Counted from the stretch's first letter, positions 28,401-36,544 are shown. The stretch: DNA of 46,409 nt from DATDVL01 sp035290025 (GCA_035290025.1 DATDVL010000009.1:1-46409), one strand, 5' to 3'. The notes: generated from the sequence alone by a model not told the origin. Numbers and translations are program-made.

Positions 28401-28783
28401 TCATCTTAGCACCACCAGTAACCTTTCGAGAACGAAGAATTACTGTTACGGGAACACTTCAAGAACTCATTGCTGAAAAATTAGTTGCCGCAAATGAACT
28501 TCAAAACGTAACTATTCTACGATTAGTTAACCCACACTGGCCATTAAACTTATCAGAAAACGCAGAAAGCCATATCGTCTATGATAATGGGACATTAAGG
28601 GAAACATCACGAAGACAAGTGCTCTTATGCACTCTACCGCCTGTTTTATCTGTCACACAACTTTACGATGGGCATATAACACAGTTCTCTCCACAAGGAA
28701 TGACAGCACCTAAATTAACAGCTAATTATGTTCTACGCTATGATTCAACACGCGTCACCGAAGAATCAATAGACTTGCTATAA
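28388..28783 (+). CDS. hypothetical protein without ATG/GTG/TTG start, overlapping nrdB
   Basis: An uninterrupted frame of about 131 codons begins inside the nrdB end and runs to the TAA at 28781. It reads like a real soluble protein (KLVIILAPPVTFRERR, then TGTLQELIAEKLVAANELQN, then YVLRYDSTRVTEES) and would otherwise be a 380-nt gap. In frame the only early starts are ATA (28373), ATT (28388) and CTG (28394). ATT followed by KLVIILAPP is the most protein-like. A GGCGGG lies just upstream. Near-cognate initiation coupled to nrdB termination is my reading; a sequence error is the alternative. Family not recognised. Confidence 0.5.
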   Translation: MKLVIILAPPVTFRERRITVTGTLQELIAEKLVAANELQNVTILRLVNPHWPLNLSENAESHIVYDNGTLRETSRRQVLLCTLPPVLSVTQLYDGHITQFSPQGMTAPKLTANYVLRYDSTRVTEESIDLL

Positions 28784-28822
28784 CCTGTTTGTAACAAATT
28801 CTCTAAACATTGCATACAAAAA

Positions 28823-29251
28823 CTAAAATATTTTTACTAGTAAACTTTCCAAACTTTTCTTTATTTTAGGATCATTCTTGTAATCGTCAATTAACATATG
28901 GACTGCACCACGAGAACACGGCATAAATGCTTGACCTAACTGATCAAGATGACCTCTCGTAATTACTTCTTTAATATCATAATATCTATCCAAAGTTTCC
29001 CAACCACTTCTTGTAGCCATAACACCCAAAAGACCAAAACTACCCATCAAACTAGCAAAAACTTTAGCAGCAGGAGACACATCACTCAACAAAATCGTAG
29101 CAGCACTACCTGCAACAAGACCATAACTATACCGCGTCACCTGATTAAACCAAACAGCACGAGTAATGTCATAAATATTCCCCATACTTACCATACTTTC
29201 AAAACCATTTAAAAGATTTACGGCCAAAGAACTTACCAACTTTATCACCAT
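28823..29251 (-). CDS. hypothetical protein with hydrophobic segments
   Basis: 142 residues from the ATG at 29251. A Gly/Ala-rich hydrophobic stretch (YGLVAGSAATILLSD, then VFASLMGSFGLLGVMATRSG) suggests two membrane-embedded helices, followed by a charged C-terminus (VHMLIDDYKNDPKIKKSLES). The family is not recognised. Start is uncertain: the frame is open to 29293 (overlapping the divergent gene), while a TTG at 29239 lies 24 nt from the shared TATA (TTTTTATATAG, centre about 29263). The ATG at 29251 is too close to that box for a leaderless message from it. Confidence 0.5.
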   Translation of the reverse strand: MVIKLVSSLAVNLLNGFESMVSMGNIYDITRAVWFNQVTRYSYGLVAGSAATILLSDVSPAAKVFASLMGSFGLLGVMATRSGWETLDRYYDIKEVITRGHLDQLGQAFMPCSRGAVHMLIDDYKNDPKIKKSLESLLVKIF

Positions 29252-29285
29252 AATTTTTATATAGCCACTTATTACTAACGGTAAT

Positions 29286-29912
29286 ATGGGCAATAACCAT
29301 AAAGGCTACGAATTTAACGCAACCTATTTTTCTGGAGGACTTTTACGACCCTTTCGAGGATTTCTTATACCTTATCATCCTGTTCATCTTCAAGGCGTTG
29401 CCGCACCCTTTGGCAGAGAATCAAACTCTCAAGTTTATGTAGACATTGCAGAAGAACAATCACTCTTTCATACTGATACAGTGATGCGACTTATTAGATA
29501 TACTAAAGGTTTAACTGATCAAGGGGAAAAAATCTATGACCACACAGAATTTTTTGAACTGCGAAAAAAAACCCAAAAGAAAGCAGATACTGATTCGTTA
29601 GATGGAATTTACCAAGGATTCTGGTTTTGGTCACCATTTGTTTGCGGTCTTCCCGACGATTTTTTACAATGCCCCACCAAAGAAGAATCATTACTTGAAC
29701 TTTTAAGAACATCACAAATACCTTTTTTATTCCAAGACAAAGAAGTCCTTTCTCGATTCCGCTCTGCAAAAAGAGACCCCTACCCCGACAGCAGTCAAGT
29801 ATTCTGGGGAGCTGCAACACTCAGCCTTGTCAAACGAGTAGAAGACGCAACCGGCGTTAGAGCAACCATTAATCCATCAAAAATAACTATTCAAGGTTGC
29901 GGCTGTAAATAA
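29286..29912 (+). CDS. hypothetical protein
   Basis: 208 residues, soluble, rich in aromatic residues (FEFNATYFSG-like start, GFWFWSPFVCGLP). It ends in a GCGC-type Cys pair (IQGCGCK). I do not recognise the family. It is divergent from the hydrophobic protein at 28823; the single TATA-like box between them (centre about 29264) lies 22 nt from this ATG. It is followed within 8 nt by the convergent ABCE1 gene. Confidence 0.65.
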   Translation: MGNNHKGYEFNATYFSGGLLRPFRGFLIPYHPVHLQGVAAPFGRESNSQVYVDIAEEQSLFHTDTVMRLIRYTKGLTDQGEKIYDHTEFFELRKKTQKKADTDSLDGIYQGFWFWSPFVCGLPDDFLQCPTKEESLLELLRTSQIPFLFQDKEVLSRFRSAKRDPYPDSSQVFWGAATLSLVKRVEDATGVRATINPSKITIQGCGCK

Positions 29913-29919
29913 TTTTACC

Positions 29920-31671
29920 TTAATTATAATAATACTTACCCTTCAACTTCTGTTCCTTATCCAACTGAGAATCAATTTTATTAATACGCGGCCTTAACGT
30001 CTCCTTATCCAAACGATACGTAATCTCCAACATCTTCAACACACGATTCATACCTTCTTCCTTAGAACAAGGACCAATAACATGACCCTCAGAACCTGGA
30101 ACACCCTCAAACACTAACATTGCATCACCCAAATAATCAACGAACTGCACATCATGATCAACAACAATAGCACACACTTCCTTCTTCTGCGTAAACTCCT
30201 TAATAACCTCAGCAACCTTCAAACGATCCTCAACATCAATAAACGCCGAAGGCTCATCCAAAGCAAAAACATCAGCAGACTCAGACAAACAACCAGCAAT
30301 ATACATCTTTTGTAACTCACCACCCGACAAATGCTTCACCTCATTCTTCAACAACCGCTGCAAACCCAGCTTCTCCAAAATATTTGTCTTATACCAGCCA
30401 GTATCAAATAAATCACCAGCTTTAGCACGCAAATAATCCTCAACAACACCATCAACATACTGAATATACTGCGGCTTATGAGCAACAACAATATCATTCC
30501 CATGACCTTCCTTAGCAGCAAGCACATTCAAAAATGTTGATTTGCCTAGACCATTAGGACCCATAACTGCCAACACCTGACCCTTATTAATAGCACCCGG
30601 ATGCACAGTCAAAGAAAAAGAACCCACCTGCTTCTTAATTTCAGGATACGCAAACAACACTTTAGGAGACAAACCACGAAACGCAGGCTTCTGAAAAGAA
30701 ATAGCATAATTACGGAAACGAACATTTTCATCTGGCAAAAAACCATCCAAATACTCATTAATACCACGCTTCACCGCCTTGGACTGAGAAAAAACACCAA
30801 AAGCAGAAGGCTCACCATACACCATCTGCAACTCATCAGACAAATAATCCAACGTCGCAAGATCATGCTCAGCAACAAGCACCGAAACGCCCTTCAACTT
30901 CTGAATAACACGCGCAGCAGCCATCCTTGAGGTAATATCCAAGAACGACGCAGGCTCATCAAAAAAATAGAAATCAGCAATCTTTACCATAGCAGCAACA
31001 ATAGCAACCTTTTGGAGTTCACCACCGGACAACTTCGTCAACTCACGATCCCACAAATGACTTGCTCCTAATTCCTGCAACAACTCCTTAGCCTGGCCTT
31101 TCTCATCAACCTTGGCTAATAACTCACCCGCCTTACCGGAAAAAAACTTAGGAAGCAAATCAACACGCTGCGGCTTATAAGAAACCTTAATCTTACCCGC
31201 AAATAGATTCGTAAAATATTCACGCAACGGCAACGAAGCAAACGACTGAATAATCTCCGCATCAGAAGGAGGATGATCAAACTTGCCCAAATTAGGACGC
31301 AACTTCCCCGATAAAATCTCAAAAGCAGTAGACTTACCAATACCATTACGACCTAAAATACCCACAATAACACCCTTCTTAGGAATAGGCAAACGGAATA
31401 ATTCAAACTGATTACGACCATAACGATGCAACGGCTCCTCATTCAAACGCTCTGGAAGTTTTACTAGATGAATAGCTTGGAAAGGACAAACCTTAGAACA
31501 AATAGCATGAAACTCCTGCGCTAAAGCCTCATCTAGTTCAGCCTTACCAGAAGGACCAATATGAAAACCCTCCTTACCTGAACGATTCAACGGATCATAC
31601 TTAATACATTCATGAGAACACTTACTAGGGAAACACTTCTCTCTATCAACGACGACGGCTACTTTACGCAT
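29920..31671 (-). CDS. ABCE1/Rli1 ribosome-recycling ATPase
   Basis: 583 residues. The N-terminal ferredoxin-like domain holds eight Cys for two 4Fe-4S clusters (CFPSKCSHEC and CSKVCPF are visible). Two ABC domains follow: Walker A GRNGIGKST and GPNGLGKST, signatures LSGGELQKVAI and LSGGELQKMYI, Walker B FDEPASFLD and LDEPSAFID. It splits ribosomes after termination. The frame extends to 31734, but the ATG at 31671 gives the family start MRKVAVVVD and lies 27 nt from a TTATAA box (about 31694-31702). Confidence 0.97.
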   Translation of the reverse strand: MRKVAVVVDREKCFPSKCSHECIKYDPLNRSGKEGFHIGPSGKAELDEALAQEFHAICSKVCPFQAIHLVKLPERLNEEPLHRYGRNQFELFRLPIPKKGVIVGILGRNGIGKSTAFEILSGKLRPNLGKFDHPPSDAEIIQSFASLPLREYFTNLFAGKIKVSYKPQRVDLLPKFFSGKAGELLAKVDEKGQAKELLQELGASHLWDRELTKLSGGELQKVAIVAAMVKIADFYFFDEPASFLDITSRMAAARVIQKLKGVSVLVAEHDLATLDYLSDELQMVYGEPSAFGVFSQSKAVKRGINEYLDGFLPDENVRFRNYAISFQKPAFRGLSPKVLFAYPEIKKQVGSFSLTVHPGAINKGQVLAVMGPNGLGKSTFLNVLAAKEGHGNDIVVAHKPQYIQYVDGVVEDYLRAKAGDLFDTGWYKTNILEKLGLQRLLKNEVKHLSGGELQKMYIAGCLSESADVFALDEPSAFIDVEDRLKVAEVIKEFTQKKEVCAIVVDHDVQFVDYLGDAMLVFEGVPGSEGHVIGPCSKEEGMNRVLKMLEITYRLDKETLRPRINKIDSQLDKEQKLKGKYYYN

Positions 31672-31778
31672 ACTTACACCTTTTTCTTGATTGTTATAAA
31701 CTTTATGGGGTCGTAAGATTTCCGGAAATTTCACCGAAACAGTTATTAAGAAAAAAGACTACTCTTTCATAAGATATA

Positions 31779-31799
31779 TAAACTATAGACTATAGTTTA
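31779..31799. promoter_or_regulatory. perfect palindromic operator for vapBC
   Basis: TAAACTATAG (31779-31788) and CTATAGTTTA (31790-31799) are perfect reverse complements around one A. The palindrome lies between the TATA box (AGATATATAAAC) and the vapB ATG at 31805, where it would block transcription. It is the expected place for antitoxin-mediated autoregulation. Confidence 0.7.
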
Positions 31800-31804
31800 A
31801 GACT

Positions 31805-32017
31805 ATGGTCACTACAATACAACTCCAAGAACAAACCATGGAAAAATTAAAACAACTCAAAAAAATAATTAATGCGGAAACTTATGATGATGTCATACAA
31901 CAATTACTTCTCAAAGCAAAAAAACGACCATCACTTGCTGGTTACTTAGGACACAACCCAGAACTTGCGGATAAAATAAACAAAGAAATAAAAGAGGAAC
32001 GAAGAAAAAGTGGCTAA
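31805..32017 (+). CDS. VapB-type antitoxin
   Basis: 70 residues. The N-terminal part (MVTTIQLQEQTMEKLKQLKK, then YDDVIQQLLLKAKK) fits a ribbon-helix-helix DNA-binding module, and the basic/acidic tail (ELADKINKEIKEERRKSG) would wrap the toxin. It overlaps the toxin gene by 8 nt, normal for a coupled toxin-antitoxin pair. Autoregulation is suggested by the palindrome upstream. Confidence 0.75.
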   Translation: MVTTIQLQEQTMEKLKQLKKIINAETYDDVIQQLLLKAKKRPSLAGYLGHNPELADKINKEIKEERRKSG

Positions 32018-32375
32018 TTATTACCTTATTGATAGTTGTGTGTGGATAGAACATTTTATGACAAATAACAAAAAACCCTTCCTCGATCAAGAAATACCAC
32101 TCGCCTTATCCACCTTATCGTTCTTTGAAATTATTAAAAAACTCAAAAATCTTAATTTCCCACCGAAAAAAATAAATCATATTATTAACTACTTCAAAGA
32201 ATATAACCTTATACTGCCAACAGACACCACCATTGCTCTTGAAGCAACAAACTTTCCACCAAAACAATTATCGGCAATGGACGCGCTTATTTATACAACT
32301 GCCAACATTCACAATTGTATTTTCGTCACGCAAGACAACGATTTCCGAGGACTACCCAACGTTCAGTTTATCTAA
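32010..32375 (+). CDS. VapC-type PIN-domain toxin
   Basis: 121 residues from a GTG. PIN-domain acidic residues are in place: D8 (LIDSCVWIEHF), E in LSFFEIIKK, D in SAMDALIYTTA and D in VTQDNDFRGL. VapC proteins are RNases, usually cleaving tRNA or rRNA. It is translationally coupled to the antitoxin (8-nt overlap), and its 3' end overlaps the convergent DUF1385 gene by 8 nt. Confidence 0.85.
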   Translation: MANYYLIDSCVWIEHFMTNNKKPFLDQEIPLALSTLSFFEIIKKLKNLNFPPKKINHIINYFKEYNLILPTDTTIALEATNFPPKQLSAMDALIYTTANIHNCIFVTQDNDFRGLPNVQFI

Positions 32376-33210
32376 TTTTTTCTTTCACCAAAACATTCTT
32401 CAACGCAATAATAGCAACCTCAGCCTGATCATCAGAAAATCTTTTCGTCGTAATCTTCTGCAACCATAAACCAGGAACTGTCAGCCATTCTAACACAGGA
32501 AGATGATACTTCGCATTTATCTTCAAAATTTCGTACGACAGACCAGCAATAATAGGCAACAACAACAAACGCAACACCAAACGAAGCCACAACGTATCAA
32601 CCGTAATCAAAGAAAAAACAATAATTGCCAAAATAAATACAATAAAAATAAAAGCAGTACCGCAACGAGGATGCAACGTAGAAAACTTTTTAACATGAGC
32701 AACCGTCAACGACTTCTTAGCCTCCCAACAAGCAATAGACGCATGCTCAGCACCATGATACTGAAACGTACGACGAACATCCTTAGAAAAAGAAATCAAC
32801 CAAACATACCCCACAAACAAACCGACACGCAACAAACCCTCAACAACATGAAACAACCAATACTCAGAAACAAACACCTTAGAAACATAAAAAGGCACGA
32901 CAACAAACAAACCCACAGCAAACAACACTGACAATAAAACAGCAAAACTAGACTCCTTACCAGAAACCTTCTCACCCGAAGCAACTTCAGAAGACCATAA
33001 CAACTCGCGCATACCTATAATCAACATATCAACCAACGACAAAAAACCACGAATGATAAACCAACGCTTATATTTTACACCAGGATGTACTGCACGATAT
33101 ATTTTTGTCTTAATCTTCTTCTGGGGATCACGAACAGCAACAGCAACATAATTAGCAGAACGCATCAAAACACCCTCCACTAACGCTTGACCACCGATAG
33201 AGACAGACAT
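32368..33210 (-). CDS. DUF1385 family membrane protein
   Basis: 280 residues. The start SIGGQALVEGVLMRSANYVA and the block YHGAEHASIACWE with HPRCGTAF are hallmarks of the DUF1385 family. Several hydrophobic helices follow (about 85-135 and 190-240), so it is a multispanning membrane protein; its biochemical role is unknown to me. The frame extends 15 codons further, but the ATG at 33210 is 25 nt from a TTTAAA box (about 33231-33240), so I chose it. It is convergent with vapC. Confidence 0.85.
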   Translation of the reverse strand: MSVSIGGQALVEGVLMRSANYVAVAVRDPQKKIKTKIYRAVHPGVKYKRWFIIRGFLSLVDMLIIGMRELLWSSEVASGEKVSGKESSFAVLLSVLFAVGLFVVVPFYVSKVFVSEYWLFHVVEGLLRVGLFVGYVWLISFSKDVRRTFQYHGAEHASIACWEAKKSLTVAHVKKFSTLHPRCGTAFIFIVFILAIIVFSLITVDTLWLRLVLRLLLLPIIAGLSYEILKINAKYHLPVLEWLTVPGLWLQKITTKRFSDDQAEVAIIALKNVLVKEKIR

Positions 33211-33299
33211 GCTATTATTCTCTAAACAAGCATTTAAAAAACATTCCAAAAACAAAAAACATATAAAACCATAAATGCATGCTCGTAAAGGGGTTCATT

Positions 33300-34010
33300 A
33301 TGAGCAGTAATAAAACATGTTTTGCTATATCTGGAGAAAGACTTTACGACCTTGTCAATAGCCTAGCAGCATGTGACCTAGAAGCACCAACCATCCGAGA
33401 CTTACTACCCTACTTGGGAGGAAATAAAACGTCTCTGGAAAAAACAGTAGACCGTGCAGCACCTGCATTACAAAGCTTAGGAATCCATCTCACACGAACA
33501 GCAAGAGGAGAAATAAGAATCGTTCACCCTTCCTACCGAGAAGCACAATTTATTGTTAGTGTGGCCATAGGAGAACACAGAAATCCTCGCGTCATAGACT
33601 ACATAAGAAAAAAGTTACAACAAACACAAGATACCCAACAATCGTTTACATTACCACTTCTCGCACCACAACAACCAGCAGGATTGAGCCCTGCACAAAA
33701 AAGTCTCCTTTGCTCAACAGCATATACTATCGTAACTATTCTTTTCGGAGAACCCGACTGCTGGGACCAGAAAGACATAGCAACACAATTTTCCAATGGC
33801 CTACCCGCTACCTACCAACTACAAGATTTCGTTGGGAATTATTATCCTGGAGAAGGATTAGAACGAAAAATGCAATTCTTCCTCGAAGCAGCATTCGCCC
33901 ACGAAAGAAGAATAAACGAAGTTGTCAGTGCATCCAGAGAAACCACCCCCCCTAAAGAACAAAAAAGAATATTAACAGAAATAGCCACCCTAAGAGCTTA
34001 TTTTCGATAA
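33300..34010 (+). CDS. hypothetical protein, first of a second tandem paralogue pair
   Basis: 236 residues, soluble. It shares several blocks with the next gene: LEKTVDRAAPALQSLGIHL, ILFGEPDCWDQKDI and YYPGEGLERKMQFFLEAA. The first block looks like a winged-helix or death-like helical repeat, but I do not recognise the family. AAAGGGG lies a few nt before the ATG at 33300, and a CATATAAAAC TATA box lies about 38 nt upstream; a start at 33279 would add seven residues without a better signal. Function unknown. Confidence 0.65.
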   Translation: MSSNKTCFAISGERLYDLVNSLAACDLEAPTIRDLLPYLGGNKTSLEKTVDRAAPALQSLGIHLTRTARGEIRIVHPSYREAQFIVSVAIGEHRNPRVIDYIRKKLQQTQDTQQSFTLPLLAPQQPAGLSPAQKSLLCSTAYTIVTILFGEPDCWDQKDIATQFSNGLPATYQLQDFVGNYYPGEGLERKMQFFLEAAFAHERRINEVVSASRETTPPKEQKRILTEIATLRAYFR

Positions 34011-34068
34011 TTTCATACACTTAAAGTACTCACAAAAAATATATAAACAAGAAAAGGAAAAAGCATCT

Positions 34069-34944
34069 ATGCAGCGGGGGAACAGCAAGAAGCATTCTCA
34101 ATTAGTAGGCCCAGAAGGCATACAACCACCCGTAGGAGTATCCTATGACTCCATGCTGGACATTCTTGACGTCTTCAGAAGATACGAAGAAAAAGGAGTA
34201 CTTAGTTCACGAACACTCTACCAAGGACTCAGAGAAAACCCATCACTCGCCAACGTATCAGAAAACGCACTAGAAAAGAAACTAGACCGTGCCGTGCCCA
34301 CCCTACGTTTTTTAGGAATACCCTTCCTACGCCCAGGAGATGGTATGAACTATCTTGGCATATCACTTCACTTAGCAGCAACACTTGTCGACATAGCTTA
34401 CGGAAGAAAAACAGAAGCAACACAAGCCTACATCACCCAACAACTCAGCGAAGCAACACCAGAAAAACCACTACACCTCAAACTCCTCAACAAACATTAT
34501 CCTGTAACTGTAGGAAGAGAACAACGAAGAACCCTCGGCATTGTCAACCAACAACTCCTCCAAGCATTATTTGGAGATAAACAATTCTGGGACAGAAATG
34601 ACCTTAGCTACGCGATGAACGATGGAGCACCACGAAGATTCGGACTCCTTGACCACCTTGAACGTTATCACCCTGGACTAACACACCACCAACGCGTAGA
34701 ACAATTCTTCATGTACGCAGCACAACCCACCAACAAACCAGAAACAACTGAAGATGATGACGAACCTTCTGACCCTATAACTTTACTCCGCTATGCCTTA
34801 GATTTACCACAACCAAAAAGAAAAACAACACGACATGAAGAAGGTCTATTACATGAAATACGAAAACTAAGAGCCCTAACAGATAGAAGAAACCCTTATG
34901 AAGACGTACCAACACCATCAGAAAAACTTGAGGCCCTAGCATGA
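34069..34944 (+). CDS. hypothetical protein, second of a second tandem paralogue pair
   Basis: 291 residues. It has the same block order as the preceding protein (LEKKLDRAVPTLRFLGIPF, ALFGDKQFWDRNDLSYA, LERYHPGLTHHQRVEQFF) plus a longer, charged C-terminal extension (ETTEDDDEPSDPITLL to the end). A TATA box (AATATATAAAC, centre about 34044) lies 25 nt before the ATG, so it has its own leaderless promoter despite the tandem position. A 46-codon zinc-ribbon gene overlaps its stop (ATGA). Family not recognised. Confidence 0.65.
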   Translation: MQRGNSKKHSQLVGPEGIQPPVGVSYDSMLDILDVFRRYEEKGVLSSRTLYQGLRENPSLANVSENALEKKLDRAVPTLRFLGIPFLRPGDGMNYLGISLHLAATLVDIAYGRKTEATQAYITQQLSEATPEKPLHLKLLNKHYPVTVGREQRRTLGIVNQQLLQALFGDKQFWDRNDLSYAMNDGAPRRFGLLDHLERYHPGLTHHQRVEQFFMYAAQPTNKPETTEDDDEPSDPITLLRYALDLPQPKRKTTRHEEGLLHEIRKLRALTDRRNPYEDVPTPSEKLEALA

Positions 34945-35081
34945 AATGCACCCAATGCAACAAAACATTAGAAGAAACATTCCTAGGAAAAATCAAAGGC
35001 ACCTGGGAAGGAAAAAACGCTATTTGCAGCACCTGTCAGAAACAACGAGTAGCAACTCATTCTAAAAAAGAAAAACCTTAA
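34941..35081 (+). CDS. 46-residue zinc-ribbon protein
   Basis: Too short for usual gene callers. It begins MKCTQCNKTLEE and later has ICSTCQKQR, giving two CxxC knuckles, the pattern of a minimal zinc ribbon. It overlaps the preceding stop (ATGA), so it is co-translated with the unknown paralogue and probably acts with it. It ends 26 nt before the tRNA-Thr gene, and the TTAAAAC box of that tRNA overlaps its stop. Confidence 0.6.
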   Translation: MKCTQCNKTLEETFLGKIKGTWEGKNAICSTCQKQRVATHSKKEKP

Positions 35082-35138
35082 AACTGCTCTTTAATCAGCA
35101 ACACTATGCCCTTGTAGCTTAGTCAGTTATAGCGGCAG

Positions 35139-35155
35139 ATCACTAAAGAGCCGAG
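35139..35155 (+). other. tRNA-Thr intron 1 (17 nt, position 30/31)
   Basis: BHB: CGGC (35133-35136, tRNA positions 25-28) pairs with GCCG (35150-35153). The bulges are AG/A and AG/T, with cleavage after the second bulge base. It lies inside the anticodon stem, a non-canonical place. Confidence 0.8.
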
Positions 35156-35162
35156 TTTCGTA

Positions 35163-35181
35163 AACTGACTATATTCGAAAG
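35163..35181 (+). other. tRNA-Thr intron 2 (19 nt, canonical 37/38)
   Basis: BHB: TTCG (anticodon-loop positions 32-35, 35157-35160) pairs with CGAA (35176-35179). The bulges are TA/A and AG/A. Canonical position. Confidence 0.85.
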
Positions 35182-35221
35182 AACTGCAGGTCGCCGGTGC
35201 GATTCCGGCCAAGGGCTTATT

Positions 35222-35767
35222 CTATTTATACACAGAAAATTTATCCTTAGTACACATCACCACCATGACCATAGCAGGATTGCGTATTTGAGATTCTTTC
35301 AATGTTGTCATATCTTGAGCAGAAGCAACACAACGATTCGTAGGATGAGAATGCAAAATAACTAAGGTGTTTGTATCACACGCCTCAAACGTGACATGAA
35401 AAACAGAACTATCAATCACTTTAGGTTGATACCCCGCAGTAATAGCATACGCATTATCATTATACTTACCCGCTAAACACACACTAAACTCCCGATCCTG
35501 AAAACGAACAAACAAACCCTGCAACCACTGGACAACATCAGCAGAAAACGTTAAGGTTACATCATCAGCAACCACCTGATTACGCACCAAACGATCAGAC
35601 TCAACATTACCTTCAATAATATCACCCAAAGGATACTCAACAAGCACCAAAGAAAAAAATAATATGACTAACAAGGCACCTAAAACAAGCCACCAACGAG
35701 AACGACCCCTTACCTTAGCAGGATCAAAACGAAAATCCTTCAAGTCATCAAGAACCGAATCTGTCAT
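35222..35767 (-). CDS. membrane-anchored JAMM/MPN metalloprotease-like protein
   Basis: 181 residues. A short cytoplasmic N-terminus is followed by one membrane helix (about 25-43, WWLVLGALLVILFFSLVLV) and a JAB1/MPN-type domain with the zinc motif H139-S-H141, S149 and D152 (HSHP with SAQD). This is the HxH-x7-SxxD pattern of JAMM isopeptidases. The upstream catalytic Glu cannot be fixed by eye. Substrate unknown; the catalytic domain would face outside or inside depending on topology. It ends four nt after the tRNA-Thr gene on the opposite strand. Confidence 0.75.
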   Translation of the reverse strand: MTDSVLDDLKDFRFDPAKVRGRSRWWLVLGALLVILFFSLVLVEYPLGDIIEGNVESDRLVRNQVVADDVTLTFSADVVQWLQGLFVRFQDREFSVCLAGKYNDNAYAITAGYQPKVIDSSVFHVTFEACDTNTLVILHSHPTNRCVASAQDMTTLKESQIRNPAMVMVVMCTKDKFSVYK

Positions 35768-35857
35768 ACTTTAACCATAAAACGACCAGATAAAAAGATT
35801 ACGGCCAAGCAACGACAGATTCCCAAATCTTATATAACAACAAAACAACCCTCTTTC

Positions 35858-36109
35858 ATGAAAACCAAGAAAAAACCACAGAAGTTCAGACATTTATGCA
35901 CCAAATGCAAAATCTTTTACTTACCTGACGAAACAAAAATAAGCAGACAAGGACTCTGCGAAAAATGCCGCATACAAAAAGGAAAATGCAAACTCATAAC
36001 AGAAGCAGGCTACCAATGCAGAAACGACATAGAAGTAGCAGGCTACTGCAAAGAACACTTCATGGGACTATCAGTAAAAGAACTCAAAAAACGAGCAAAA
36101 GAACTATAA
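35858..36109 (+). CDS. small zinc-finger protein
   Basis: 83 residues, very basic. Two CxxC pairs (LCTKCKIFYL and LCEKCR) form a probable treble-clef or ribbon. Two further Cys and a CKEHF motif follow (YQCRNDIEVAGYCKEHF), giving a possible second zinc site. It probably binds nucleic acid or protein. TATA (CTTATATAAC, centre about 35832) is 26 nt from the ATG, so it is leaderless. Family not recognised. Confidence 0.7.
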   Translation: MKTKKKPQKFRHLCTKCKIFYLPDETKISRQGLCEKCRIQKGKCKLITEAGYQCRNDIEVAGYCKEHFMGLSVKELKKRAKEL

Positions 36110-36132
36110 ACCCCCAAGAATTTTCTTAAACC

Positions 36133-36543
36133 ATGAACGGAGCATTACCCTTTATCTTAGCAGCAATGCTTTCATCAGCAGTAAGCAGACTCACCCAACG
36201 CTACGTCATGAAAAACGTTGCACCCTTCGCTTATTCATGGGTAGTACAATTAGTATCAACATTCCTCTTCTTACCTCTAGCATTATTCCACTGGGAATTA
36301 CCTATGACTACACTTTCGTGGGTAGTACTCGCTGGAGCATCCATCTTGTGGGTGCTTGTAGACCTCACCGCACTAACTTCCTTTAAAAAAACAGAAGTAT
36401 CCATAAGAGAACCGGTCACCCAATCTAAACTATTATGGACACTCATCTTTGGCATATTATTCCTCGGAGAACGAGAACACTATAAACAAAAAATTATAGC
36501 ATCCATCATTGTGGTTGTAGGAGCAATCATCCTTATACTTTAA
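36133..36543 (+). CDS. EamA/DMT-type small membrane transporter
   Basis: 136 residues with four hydrophobic helices. It is half the size of a ten-helix EamA protein and comparable to the small EamA/SMR-like group. The segment EVSIREPVTQSKLLWTLIFGILFLGE matches the conserved end of EamA repeats. It would dimerise in the membrane; substrate unknown. It lies 23 nt after the zinc-finger gene and one nt before uppP, so the three may share a message. Confidence 0.75.
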   Translation: MNGALPFILAAMLSSAVSRLTQRYVMKNVAPFAYSWVVQLVSTFLFLPLALFHWELPMTTLSWVVLAGASILWVLVDLTALTSFKKTEVSIREPVTQSKLLWTLIFGILFLGEREHYKQKIIASIIVVVGAIILIL

Positions 36544-36544
36544 C

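Larger units (their letters stand above)
35108..35217 (+). tRNA. tRNA-Thr(CGU) with two introns
   Basis: Acceptor GCCCTTG (35108-35114) pairs with CAAGGGC (35210-35216); discriminator T (35217), as usual for archaeal tRNA-Thr; no CCA encoded. T-stem GCCGG/CCGGC. A normal anticodon arm appears only after removing 35139-35155 and 35163-35181: stem GCAGT/ACTGC, loop TTCGTAA, anticodon CGT. Mature length is 74 nt. Both introns have BHB helices (see intron entries). Position 55 is G and position 18 is A, instead of U55 and G18; G19 and C56 are kept. A TTAAAAC box lies 26 nt upstream. Confidence 0.9.
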
